Below, one piece after another: positions 50,206-58,493 of a stretch of 64,000 nt of DNA. A program made the position numbers and the translations under genes. Within the stretch, counting starts at the first letter, position 1. Every line of letters begins with the position of its first letter. A model generated the notes under the pieces. It saw only the letters and a list, made by a program, of their open reading frames with translations, ran no database searches and had not been told where the DNA came from. This stretch comes from JAAYZM01 sp964510785 (GTDB lineage Bacteria > Actinomycetota > Actinomycetes > Actinomycetales > Cellulomonadaceae). The DNA is taken from NCBI GenBank assembly GCA_964510785.1, contig CAZECM010000012.1:1-64000 (forward strand), given 5' to 3'.

Positions 50206-52815
50206 GTGACGCGCCTGCCGTCGGATCAGTCGCACAGTGCCGGGTTCCGGCGTGGCGCCGTTGCTGGCGTGGGAGCGGTGGTTCGCGGTCGGCTGATCGA
50301 GTTGGTCGATCGTGTCGATGATGCGCAGACGGTGGCGATCACGGCGCCGCCGGGGTGGGGGAAGAGTGAGCTGCTGGCGACGTGGGCGGAGCATCGCCGG
50401 TCGTCGATGGCGATGGCGTGGGTGGCGCTCGAGGCGGGGGACGACTCGCCGGTTCGCTTCTGGCGACGTTTCCTCGCCGCGGTCCGGGACTCGTCCTGGG
50501 ATCAGCGTGGGGTCCTCGAGACGGTTGGTGTCGGTCCCGATGTCGAAGGTGAGCGAGGCCACGTCGTTCGAGCGATCTTGGATCGGCTGCCCGCTGAGGC
50601 ACCGCCGCTGGCGATCGTGATCGACGACGTGCACCTGTTGTCCGATGGTCCGGCTGCCGAGGATCTGGCGCAGCTGCATCGGTATCTGCCGCCGTCGTGG
50701 CGGCTGGTGGTCAGCGGCCGGTCGCTGCCCTTGCCGATGACGAGGCTACGTGTCGCTGGGCACATCACCTCGATCACCTGGTCCGAGTTGGCGTTCGACG
50801 ATGCCGAGGCCGGCGTGCTCCTCGAGCAGGCGGGGTGCCCGTCGTTGTCGCCGCTCGATCTCGCGGACCTGGTGGCCTGCACCGAGGGGTGGGCAGCGGG
50901 CTTGCGGCTTTCGGCTATACCGCTGTCGCAGGGCGCTGACGTCGCTGCGGTGCTGGCCGGTGTCCGGGCAGGGCAGCACGACATCGAGCGCTACTTCTAC
51001 GAGGAACTGATCGGCGCTCTGCCGAAGGATGTGGTCGGGTTCCTTCTCGACACGTCGGTGGCTTCGACGATCGACGGGCCGCTGGCCGCGCACTTGAGTG
51101 GTCGCACTGATGCGTCGGCGTTGTTGCGGTCGCTCGCTGCATCCGGCGTGTTCACCGCGTCTGATCGGTTCGCCGCTGGCTCGTACCGCTATCACCCGTT
51201 GTTGGCCGAGTCGCTGCAACGGCACCTGTCGGAGACCGCGCCCGAGCGCGGCATCGAACTCCATCGCATGGCGGCCTCCTGGCACAGAGACCGCGAAGAA
51301 CACGACCTCGCCTATCGTCACGCCGTGCAGTCTCAGGATTGGTCGCTGTGCGTGGAGTTGTTGGACGACTTGTGGATCCCGTTGTTCGTCGGGGGGGAAC
51401 TGCATCGACTCGGCGAACTGCTCCTGGCACTTCCCGTTCAGATGCTGCGCGACGACGCCGCGTTGCGAGCGCTCCGAACCTTGCTGTTGTTGGACCGGTC
51501 CGATGCCGCGCTGATCGTCGAACAGACACGAGTGGCCGACACGTCAAGCAGAGCGGAGCTCGTGCTCGCGGTGGAGGCGTCGCGACGCGCCGGCCGCCTC
51601 GACGTCGCCCGCACAGCCGCCAGCCGAGTCTTCGCCGGACTTCCGGGGACGAACAGATCAAGCGCGGCATTGCGCGCTTACGTGTTGTTGAGCCTCGGGG
51701 TGTCGGAGTATTGGGCCGATGATCGACCGTCAGCGGAGCGGAATCTCCGCGACGCTCTGGCCGAGACCGAGCGCGAGGGCCTGGATTGTCTGCGACTCGG
51801 CTGCTTGAGCCAGCTGGTGGGGGTCCTGACTGCGCAGAACCGCGTCAACGAGGCTGCCGATTTGGCAGAGAGTGCCGTGGCTCTGGCTGCCGAGCGGGGA
51901 TGGGAGTTGTCCGGTTGGGCGGCGGTGCTCTGGCACGTGCTCGGCTGGATCAGTTACCTGCGCTGTGATCTCGATGCCGCTGAGGAGTATCTCGATCGCG
52001 CCGAGCGATCGCTCTGGTACCGCGACGCCGTTGTCGGGGCCATGGTTCCAACGGTCGCTGCGCATGTGTCGAGTTTGCGCGGCCGCGAGGCACAGGCAGT
52101 GGCGACACTCGAGCTGGCCGATGCTCGACTGACCGCCGACCGCGACAGCTACGTCTTCATGGACTACATCGACGGCGAGAAGGCACGCCAGGCCGTGCGC
52201 GCCGGCGAGTTGCACCGTGCCCGCACGCTCCTCGCGGGAGGACACGAGCATCGTTCGTTGCACCACTGCGTCGCGATGGCCGAGTTGCTCATCGCCGAGC
52301 ACAGACCGGACGATGCCTGCCGGGTGCTGCGCCGTGGGCTCGAGCAGGCAGCCGGTTTCCTCGACCAGCGCCTGCACGCCATGGTCCTACTCGCCTCGGT
52401 CGAGCATGGAGCCCAGGCGCGGGCGACGCTGGTTCAAGCTCTCAAGCTAGCCGCCGGCGAGCGACTCGTCGTGCCCTTCTGTCAGGTGGGCGATCCGATC
52501 ATGCCGATGATCGGCGAGATCGGCCGGTCGCATCGCTCGTTGCGGCCGTTCATCAACGAGATCCGCGTCAGATTCACCGCACTTCGCGTCGAGGCCGGAC
52601 TCACACATGCTTCGCCCGGCCCCGACGAACTGACCCCCAGGGAACTCGAAACTCTCCGTCACTTGGATAGCCACGACACCATGGCCGAGGTGGCCGCCCG
52701 AATGCACGTCTCGATGAACACGCTCAAGGTCCACACCCGCCACGTGTACGAGAAGCTGGGCGTGAACTCACGTCGGGACGCGATCGCCGAGGCCGTTCGC
52801 CGGGGCCTCCTCTGA
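50206..52815 (+). CDS. Large ATP-binding LuxR-family (LAL/MalT-type) regulator
   Basis: An 869-residue STAND-type transcription factor. The N-terminal NTPase has Walker A APPGWGKSE (about 47-55) and Walker B LAIVIDDVH (about 133-141), with the sensor region LVVSGRSLP. A winged-helix linker and long helical TPR-like region (about 330-780) follow. The C-terminal LuxR HTH (about 805-865) reads ELTPRELETLRHLDSHDTMAEVAARMHVSMNTLKVHTRHVYEKLGV. The GTG at 50206 has GGCGAGGG 5 bases upstream. Base and codon use is less GC-rich than the neighbouring kinase, pointing to transfer. It probably activates the downstream amidohydrolase and membrane genes, possibly through the repeated element at 52821. Confidence 0.94.
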   Translation: MTRLPSDQSHSAGFRRGAVAGVGAVVRGRLIELVDRVDDAQTVAITAPPGWGKSELLATWAEHRRSSMAMAWVALEAGDDSPVRFWRRFLAAVRDSSWDQRGVLETVGVGPDVEGERGHVVRAILDRLPAEAPPLAIVIDDVHLLSDGPAAEDLAQLHRYLPPSWRLVVSGRSLPLPMTRLRVAGHITSITWSELAFDDAEAGVLLEQAGCPSLSPLDLADLVACTEGWAAGLRLSAIPLSQGADVAAVLAGVRAGQHDIERYFYEELIGALPKDVVGFLLDTSVASTIDGPLAAHLSGRTDASALLRSLAASGVFTASDRFAAGSYRYHPLLAESLQRHLSETAPERGIELHRMAASWHRDREEHDLAYRHAVQSQDWSLCVELLDDLWIPLFVGGELHRLGELLLALPVQMLRDDAALRALRTLLLLDRSDAALIVEQTRVADTSSRAELVLAVEASRRAGRLDVARTAASRVFAGLPGTNRSSAALRAYVLLSLGVSEYWADDRPSAERNLRDALAETEREGLDCLRLGCLSQLVGVLTAQNRVNEAADLAESAVALAAERGWELSGWAAVLWHVLGWISYLRCDLDAAEEYLDRAERSLWYRDAVVGAMVPTVAAHVSSLRGREAQAVATLELADARLTADRDSYVFMDYIDGEKARQAVRAGELHRARTLLAGGHEHRSLHHCVAMAELLIAEHRPDDACRVLRRGLEQAAGFLDQRLHAMVLLASVEHGAQARATLVQALKLAAGERLVVPFCQVGDPIMPMIGEIGRSHRSLRPFINEIRVRFTALRVEAGLTHASPGPDELTPRELETLRHLDSHDTMAEVAARMHVSMNTLKVHTRHVYEKLGVNSRRDAIAEAVRRGLL

Positions 52816-52820
52816 TCGGG

Positions 52821-52919
52821 GCGCCGCGCAAGTAACCCGTCACGGGTGATCACCGTCACGAGCGCGTAGCCAATGATGGCTCTCATGGCACCCGTCGAAC
52901 ACCGCACGAGAGTCGTGCG
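52821..52919. repeat. 82-bp repeat, copy 1, with adjoining palindrome
   Basis: Bases 52821-52902 match 57144-57225 at 75 of 82 positions with no gaps. The block contains ACCCGTCACGGGT (52835-52847), the perfect palindrome GGTGATCACC (52845-52854) and CGTCACG twice, 16 bases apart. It is joined directly to CGCACGAGAGTCGTGCG (52903-52919), a 7-bp palindrome that also recurs at 57381-57397. It begins 5 bases after the regulator stop and precedes the amidohydrolase gene by 130 bases. Confidence 0.85.
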
Positions 52920-53049
52920 TGGGGCCTTCCCCCTTCTGGCCGGTCACGTTGGTTGCGCGGCCTGGTCGGCTTGGGGTTGACGGTACTGGTTCTTCCCCAT
53001 CAAGTCTGGGGCGATGCAGGGTGACCGACGCGAGGGACAGGAGCTGATG

Positions 53050-54312
53050 ATGAGTAACACGGTCTTCCGCAATGTCCGGGTGTTCCCGGGCGAGGGCACG
53101 GCGCTGCTGCCCGCGAGCGACGTCAGGGTCGAGGGCTCGACGATCTCGTCGATCGTCGAGCACGACCCTGCCAGGGCTCCGGCCGACGGGGCGCTGCTCA
53201 TCGAGGGTCGCGGTCGAACGTTGATGCCGGGCCTGATCGACGCCCACTGGCATGCGGCGTTCACGAGTCTCGACGCGTTCTCGACCCTGATCGCAGATCC
53301 CTACTACATCATCCTCGTCGCCGGCCAGCAGGCGACCGCCACGCTCATGCGCGGGTTCACCACGGTGCGCGACTGCGGCGGCCCGACGTTCGGGTTGAAG
53401 AAGGCGATCGACGACGGCGTACTGTCAGGCCCGCGCATCTATCCCGCTGGGGCGATGATCACCCAGACATCCGGACACGCCGACTTCCGGTTCCCCAACG
53501 ATCTACCGCGGGACCCGTGCTGTGGCCTCGCTCAGATCGAGAAGGTCGGCGCGGCAGCAATCGCCGATGGCGCCGACAACGTCCTACGGGTCTGTCGCGA
53601 GCAACTGATGCTCGGAGCCTCGCACCTCAAGGTGATGGCCGGTGGCGGCGTTTCCTCGCCAGCCGACCCGCTCGACTCCACCCAATACACCGAACGCGAG
53701 CTGCGCGCCAGTGTCGAGGCGGCAGAGAACTGGGGCACCTACGTGGCGGTGCATGCCTACACGCCACGCTCGACCCAGCAGGCCCTCCGGGCTGGTGTCA
53801 AGTCGATCGAGCACGGGCACCTTCTCGACCAGGAGACGGTCGAGAAGATCGCCGAAGCCGGCGCGTGGTGGTGCCTGCAACCGTTTCTCGACGACGAGGA
53901 CGCCCCGCCCGTGCCGCCGAACTTGCGCGACAAGTTCCTCGAGGTGGTGGCCGGCACCGAGAACGCCTACCGGCTGGCGATCGAGAACGACGTCAAGGTG
54001 GCGTGGGGATCCGACGTCTTGTTCTCGGCCGACCTGGCTGCGAAGCAGGGCAAGCTGCTCACCAAGATGACGCGGTGGTACTCACCGGCCGAGGTGCTCA
54101 CCATGGCCACGTCCACCAATGCCGAGCTGCTCGAGATGTCCGGACCTCGCAACCCGTACCCGGGCGTGCTCGGGCGAGTGGTGCAAGGAGCGATCGCCGA
54201 TCTGCTGCTCGTCGACGGCAACCCGATCACCGACATGGGCCTCCTCGCCGACCCGGCCACCAACCTCAAGGTCATCATGAAGGACGGCGCTCTGGTCAAG
54301 AACGAATCGTGA
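53050..54312 (+). CDS. Metal-dependent amidohydrolase, imidazolonepropionase/prolidase-like
   Basis: A 420-residue amidohydrolase. The barrel carries the metal-binding HWH in DAHWHAAF (about 70-72), GFTTVRDCGG, the likely carboxylated lysine in HLKVMAGGG, single histidines in AVHAY and IEHGH, and the catalytic aspartate in WGSDVLF (about 320). This set is that of the subgroup acting on N-acylated amino acids, Xaa-Pro or Xaa-Arg dipeptides and related amides; the exact bond is unknown. AGGAG lies 6 bases before ATG 53050 (ATG 53047 adjoins it). No signal peptide, so it acts in the cytoplasm on imported substrate, perhaps brought in by the permease downstream. Confidence 0.9.
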   Translation: MSNTVFRNVRVFPGEGTALLPASDVRVEGSTISSIVEHDPARAPADGALLIEGRGRTLMPGLIDAHWHAAFTSLDAFSTLIADPYYIILVAGQQATATLMRGFTTVRDCGGPTFGLKKAIDDGVLSGPRIYPAGAMITQTSGHADFRFPNDLPRDPCCGLAQIEKVGAAAIADGADNVLRVCREQLMLGASHLKVMAGGGVSSPADPLDSTQYTERELRASVEAAENWGTYVAVHAYTPRSTQQALRAGVKSIEHGHLLDQETVEKIAEAGAWWCLQPFLDDEDAPPVPPNLRDKFLEVVAGTENAYRLAIENDVKVAWGSDVLFSADLAAKQGKLLTKMTRWYSPAEVLTMATSTNAELLEMSGPRNPYPGVLGRVVQGAIADLLLVDGNPITDMGLLADPATNLKVIMKDGALVKNES

Positions 54313-54466
54313 GCGGACGCCGTGCCATGGTGGAGAGGCCTCCTCGACGTCAGCGGAGGAAGAGGGCGAGGCTGGCTGCGACCGACGCGCGTGGTGACGG
54401 TTCACGGCATGACCCGGGACGATGCGTCAACCGACTCGAGTACTCACCCAGAAACAGGATCGGCTC

Positions 54467-55459
54467 GTGACGATCCCTGAGCCCTCGCCTACCGTCGCAG
54501 ATCGTCCACGCGTGTGGCGACTCTTCGCCAATGCGCTCTTCATCATGGCGCTGTCGGTGATCCCGGTCGGCCTCGCCGGCTGGATTGCCGGACCGACCGT
54601 CGCGAAGGCCGTGTATGTGGGGGCCATGCTGTTGCTGATGTCGGTGCGCACCCTGCCGATGCGGGCACAGCTGTGGTGCGCAGTACTCGTGACGGCGGTC
54701 GCGGCAGCTGGCACCCTGATCGGCCGCAACCTGCCCCTCCTGATTGTCGCCCTCGTGGTCACGTGCGTGCTGCAGGGCATCTTCACCCGCATCAGCAGGC
54801 GCGCGGTCGCGGTGCTGCCGGCCATCCTGGTGCTCTACGCGCTCCTCGCACCGGCCAGCGCTACCGTCCCGGTCACGATCGGAACAGCGATAGGGGCCGC
54901 GTACATCATCGCGGCTGCCGCCGTGCTCCGCATGAAGCCGCATCCGTCGCCCCTCGCGCTGCGCGCGACGATCGTCCACACGGTGCTGCTCGCGGTGGGC
55001 AGCTGCGCACTGCTCCTGATCGGCGATGCGGTCGGCGTCACCCGCAGCCACTGGGGAGTGCTCGCCTTCTGCCTCGTGCTCGTTCCCGGGGTGGTCTCGT
55101 GGGTTGTGGCCGGCGAGTACGCGCTCGGCGTCGTCGTCGGAGCCTTCGCGGCGGTCGGAATCGGTATGGTCGATCAGCCCTGGCTCACGATCGTCGCCGC
55201 CGCCCTCGGCGGCCTCTGCACCGTGGCGGCGGCCCTCGCCGAACGGACCCTGACCGCCGTCGTGTTCCTCACGGCTACCGTGATACTGCTCAATTCGACG
55301 CCGGCGCACAGCGTCGGAGAGGTGGCCGCCGAGCGGGCGGGACTGGCCATCGCAGCCGTTGGCGTCGCGATCGTGCTCGGTGCGGCGCTGTCCCGGCTGG
55401 AACCGACGATCGATCGGTTGTTCCCGGCCGGCGCCGCAGGCAAGGACAGTCCCCCGTGA
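54467..55459 (+). CDS. FUSC-like membrane protein
   Basis: A 330-residue membrane protein with about ten hydrophobic helices in two sets of five, joined by a loop (RMKPHPSPLALRATIVH, about 168-186). This duplicated layout fits the FUSC/aromatic-acid exporter-like membrane domain without the cytoplasmic part. No clear family motif is seen, so the label is tentative. GTG 54467 is chosen because AGGA precedes it by 7 bases; ATG 54422 is an alternative. Its stop overlaps the next start (GTGA at 55456-55459), so it is coupled to the permease. It is the second of three genes in the repeat-bounded module. Confidence 0.62.
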   Translation: MTIPEPSPTVADRPRVWRLFANALFIMALSVIPVGLAGWIAGPTVAKAVYVGAMLLLMSVRTLPMRAQLWCAVLVTAVAAAGTLIGRNLPLLIVALVVTCVLQGIFTRISRRAVAVLPAILVLYALLAPASATVPVTIGTAIGAAYIIAAAAVLRMKPHPSPLALRATIVHTVLLAVGSCALLLIGDAVGVTRSHWGVLAFCLVLVPGVVSWVVAGEYALGVVVGAFAAVGIGMVDQPWLTIVAAALGGLCTVAAALAERTLTAVVFLTATVILLNSTPAHSVGEVAAERAGLAIAAVGVAIVLGAALSRLEPTIDRLFPAGAAGKDSPP

Positions 55460-57033
55460 GCCCCATCGTCGTCACCTTCGTCGTACTCGGGCTGGCGATC
55501 GTCGCGTTCCTCACCAACCGTATCCCGCCCGCGATCGTGGCGGTCGGTGTCGCCGTCGTGCTGTTCCTGACCGGCACCGTCACCTTTGACCAGGCCATCG
55601 CCGGGTTCGGCGACCCGATCGTGATCTACCTCGCCGGGCTCTTCGTGGTGAGCGAGTCGCTTGAGGCGACCGGCGTGACCGCATGGGCCGGCCAGCAGCT
55701 CACCCGCCGCGTCGGAGAGAGACGCTCGGCGGTGCTGGTCGCGCTGATGGTGCTCGCGGCGCTGATCTCGGCGTTGATCACCCCGAACGGCGCCATCGCC
55801 TCCCTCCTGCCGGTCGGCATCATGCTCGCGGCACGGATCAGGCGACCGGCGTCGCAGCTGCTCATTCCCCTGGCGTTCGCCGCCCACGCCGGGTCGCTGA
55901 TCACCATGATCGGAACGCCGATCAACGTCCTGGTCTCTGAGCTCTCGGTGGAGGCCGGATCGCGTCCCTTCGGCTTCTTCGAGTTCGCGCTCGTCGGGGT
56001 TCCGCTGACCGTCGGCGTGCTGGTCATCTGTCTGCTGCTGGGGCCGAAGCTTCTGCCGAATCGGGTTCCGGAGAACGCGCCCCTCGACCTGAGCAGGTAC
56101 GCCGAGACCCTGGCGCGCGAGTATGCGCTGGTCGACGACGAGGGTTCACCCGGCCGGCCGTCCTCCCTGGTGAGCTACGAGACCGGGGTGACCGAGTTGG
56201 TGATTCCTCCGCGATCGCCTTTCATCGGCGAGACGGTGTACCCAGGGATGCTCACCGAATCAGGCGAGCTTGTGGTCACGGCGGTGCAGCGCTCCGGGCA
56301 GTCCCTGGAGAGGGCCTCGCTCGAGGTCGGCGACGTGGTGCTGCTGCACGGATGCTGGGATGCCCTCGAGACGCGCGCCGCGCATTCGGGCGTGCTCGCG
56401 GTGAGCGAACCCGATCGGCTGCGCCGGCACGCCGTACGACTCGGTGCGCGATCGTACGTGGCCATCTGCGTGCTGGTGGCGATGTGCGTCGTGCTCGCTA
56501 CCGGTCTGCTTCCGCCGTCGATCGCGGTGCTGACGGCGGCCGGCATCCTGGTGGCCGCCCGCGTGATCACCGTGGCACAGGCGCAGCGCTCGATTGCGCT
56601 GGCGACCCTGGTGATCGTCGCCGGGATGATCCCGTTGTCGATCGCGATGCAGACCAGCGGTGCCGCCGACCTGCTGTCGAAGGGCCTGATCGGAATGTTC
56701 GGCGAGAGCTCTCCGGTGCTGCTCCTGCTCGCCATCGTGGTCGTCGTGCTGCTGCTCGGCCAGTTCATCAGCAATCTGGCGACCGTGCTCGTCGTGGCAC
56801 CAGTGGCGATGGCCGTCGCCCACACGGCGCACCTCTCGCCGCTGCCGCTGCTGATGGGCATCACCATCGCCGGCGCCGCATCCTTCATGACGCCTGTCGC
56901 GACGGCCGGGAACCTGATGGTGCAGGCGCCGGGCGCCTACCGCTTCGGCGACTTCTGGAGACTGGGTCTGCCGTGCTTTCTGCTGTTCGGGGCGGTCGCC
57001 GTCCTGCTCGTCCCGCTCATCTGGCCGTTCTGA
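55456..57033 (+). CDS. SLC13/DASS-type permease with an internal RCK_C domain
   Basis: A 525-residue transporter. Two halves of membrane helices (about 1-200 and 320-525) each end with a substrate-site turn: ALITPNGAIASLLPVG and TMIGTPINVLV in the first, LGQFISNLATVLVVAPVA and TPVATAGNLMV in the second; this is the divalent anion/citrate transporter fold. Between them one RCK_C-like ligand-binding domain is visible (about 235-310, SPFIGETVYPGML...SLEVGDVVLL), as in the YbiR/SdcF-like group. It probably moves a carboxylate or sulfate-like anion with cation. GTG 55456 overlaps the upstream stop by four bases. Confidence 0.85.
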   Translation: MSPIVVTFVVLGLAIVAFLTNRIPPAIVAVGVAVVLFLTGTVTFDQAIAGFGDPIVIYLAGLFVVSESLEATGVTAWAGQQLTRRVGERRSAVLVALMVLAALISALITPNGAIASLLPVGIMLAARIRRPASQLLIPLAFAAHAGSLITMIGTPINVLVSELSVEAGSRPFGFFEFALVGVPLTVGVLVICLLLGPKLLPNRVPENAPLDLSRYAETLAREYALVDDEGSPGRPSSLVSYETGVTELVIPPRSPFIGETVYPGMLTESGELVVTAVQRSGQSLERASLEVGDVVLLHGCWDALETRAAHSGVLAVSEPDRLRRHAVRLGARSYVAICVLVAMCVVLATGLLPPSIAVLTAAGILVAARVITVAQAQRSIALATLVIVAGMIPLSIAMQTSGAADLLSKGLIGMFGESSPVLLLLAIVVVVLLLGQFISNLATVLVVAPVAMAVAHTAHLSPLPLLMGITIAGAASFMTPVATAGNLMVQAPGAYRFGDFWRLGLPCFLLFGAVAVLLVPLIWPF

Positions 57034-57438
57034 GCCGTCCGGGCTTGCTCCTGGTGAGGAGGCAGCGACCGCGGCGATGAACTCGTGCTGTCGCTGGGCC
57101 TGCCGGGTCTCCAGCGCATGCGCGAGCGTCTCGGCGGCGAGGAGCGCCGCACAAATAACCCGTCACGGGTGATCACCGTCACGAGCGCGCAGCCAATGAT
57201 GGCCTTCATGACACCTGTCGAACACTCGATGACGATCCCGATCGTCGAGGTCGCGCGTGCCGGGGAGAGGGGGCTGCGGACGCCTCGGTGCTCGACCCAA
57301 CGGGGACCTACTCGCCACCACCACACCCCGCTGAAGCGCGAAGCGCCTGCATACCTAGAGACGTGTCGCCACGATGCAACCGCACGAGAGTCGTGCGTGG
57401 GCATCGGGGTGCCCGAAGAACCGAGAGGATAACCCCCC
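57034..57438. other. 405-base intergenic region with repeat copy 2
   Basis: No coding sequence with support is seen. The region holds the 82-bp repeat (57144-57225) and, 155 bases further on, the 17-base palindrome CGCACGAGAGTCGTGCG (57381-57397), both also present at 52821-52919 but contiguous there. The middle 57226-57380 is unique here. The region probably contains the promoter of the gene at 57439. Confidence 0.6.
57144..57225. repeat. 82-bp repeat, copy 2
   Basis: Matches 52821-52902 with seven substitutions and no gaps, keeping ACCCGTCACGGGT, GGTGATCACC and both CGTCACG sites intact. The changes fall outside these palindromes. It lies 214 bases upstream of the membrane-protein start at 57439, as copy 1 lies upstream of the amidohydrolase. 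Confidence 0.85.
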
Positions 57439-57957
57439 ATGCCCAGCTTCTTCGAAGAAGTCGTTCTGTTCGTCGCCGGCCTTGAACCCTGGCAGCAGGT
57501 CGCCGCCCTGCTTCTGGTCGGAGCGATCCCGTTCATCGAGTCCTACTTTGGCAGCCTCGTCGGCGTGCTCCTCGGCATCAACCCGTTCCTGGTGGTGCCC
57601 GCGGTGATCATCGGCAACATCCTTTGCACCTTCCTGCTCATCTCTATCGCCAGCCGCGTACGCACCGCAGCCACCCGCAACCGCAAGGCCAAGCCTGCGG
57701 AGGAGCCATCGAAGCGCCGCCAGAAAGTCGCGAAGTACATGGGACGCTTCGGCGTGCCGGGCGTGAGCCTGCTCGGCCCCTTCGTGCTCGCCAGCCAGAT
57801 CGTCGGCCCCGCACTGATCGCCCTCGGCGCGAACCGGCGCAGCGTCTACTTCTGGACGGGCACCTCCATCACCCTCTGGGGCGTCCTCTCCGGATTCTTC
57901 TGGGTGTGGTTGCTTTCCCTTGCGCACTATCAGTACCTGGAATACGCGTACATGTAG
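57439..57957 (+). CDS. Small multidrug-export-like membrane protein
   Basis: A 172-residue protein with about four membrane helices. LLLVGAIPFIESYFGSLVGVLLGI (about 24-47) with its buried proline and glutamate matches the small multidrug export protein family, and GRFGVPGVSLLGPFVLASQIVGPALIALGA (about 100-130) is the second half. A basic cytoplasmic loop (RKAKPAEEPSKRRQK) divides them. Transport function is assumed from the family name only. GAGAGGA lies 8 bases before the ATG. The 82-bp repeat upstream ties it to the same regulon as the amidohydrolase module. Confidence 0.8.
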   Translation: MPSFFEEVVLFVAGLEPWQQVAALLLVGAIPFIESYFGSLVGVLLGINPFLVVPAVIIGNILCTFLLISIASRVRTAATRNRKAKPAEEPSKRRQKVAKYMGRFGVPGVSLLGPFVLASQIVGPALIALGANRRSVYFWTGTSITLWGVLSGFFWVWLLSLAHYQYLEYAYM

Positions 57958-58039
57958 ACGGGGGATCGGCGCGGCGCGGTACAGGGACTCCAGGAATCGG
58001 TGGTTGCTGATCGGCGACATGACCGACACCGGGATGGCG

Positions 58040-58345
58040 TCAGTCCTCGCGCAGGTGGGCCTCGACGCGCTCGACCTTCGCCGTGAGCTGGCCGGTGAAG
58101 CCGGGCCGGATGTCGGCCTTGAGCACGAGGCCGACCCGGGGGGAGTGCGCGGCGACGGCGTCGACGGCGGCCTTGACCACGGCCATGCACTCGTCCCACT
58201 CGCCCTCGATCGTGGTGAACATCGCCGTCGTCTCGTTGGGCAACCCGGAGTCACGGACGATCCGCACGGCGTCGGCGACGGCGCGTGACACCGAGCCGTC
58301 GGGGTCGTCGGTGGCGGTGGGGGCGATCGAGAAGGCGACGAGCAT
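58040..58345 (-). CDS. Thiamine-binding protein, MTH1187/YkoF-like
   Basis: A 101-residue cytoplasmic protein of the MTH1187 family (former DUF77). The ferredoxin-like fold is suggested by LVAFSIAPTA at the start, SVSRAVADAVRIVRDSGLP, NETTAMFTTIEGEWDECMAVVKAAVDAV and the final strand RVGLVLKADIRPG. Members bind thiamine or a related small molecule and form tetramers. ATG 58345 gives the usual length, whereas the same frame is open upstream to 58495. It is divergent from the NHL gene at 58494 and ends 82 bases after the convergent exporter gene. Confidence 0.88.
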   Translation of the reverse strand: MLVAFSIAPTATDDPDGSVSRAVADAVRIVRDSGLPNETTAMFTTIEGEWDECMAVVKAAVDAVAAHSPRVGLVLKADIRPGFTGQLTAKVERVEAHLRED

Positions 58346-58493
58346 GCCTGCCACCCTAGCCCGCGGCGCATCATCGAGCAGCGGCGGGTCCGGAGTCCGG
58401 CTATTGGGACAAACGGGAGGAAGGGTTGTGCGTGTGGGAGCGATTCCATACTGTGTCTGCAACCCATAGTCTCCGACGTCGAGGACCTTCCGC

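Noticed and set aside
50152..50679. Minus-strand frame opposite the start of the LAL regulator
   Set aside because: No family motif, and the plus-strand frame carries the P-loop and Walker B motifs.
52819..52907. Small minus-strand peptide encoded in both 82-bp repeats (motif AIIGxALVTVITRDGL)
   Set aside because: The frame is open in both copies, but five of the seven base differences' codons change the amino acid and only one codon change is silent, with no ribosome-binding site. DNA-level palindromes are better conserved than the peptide, so a control element is the better reading.
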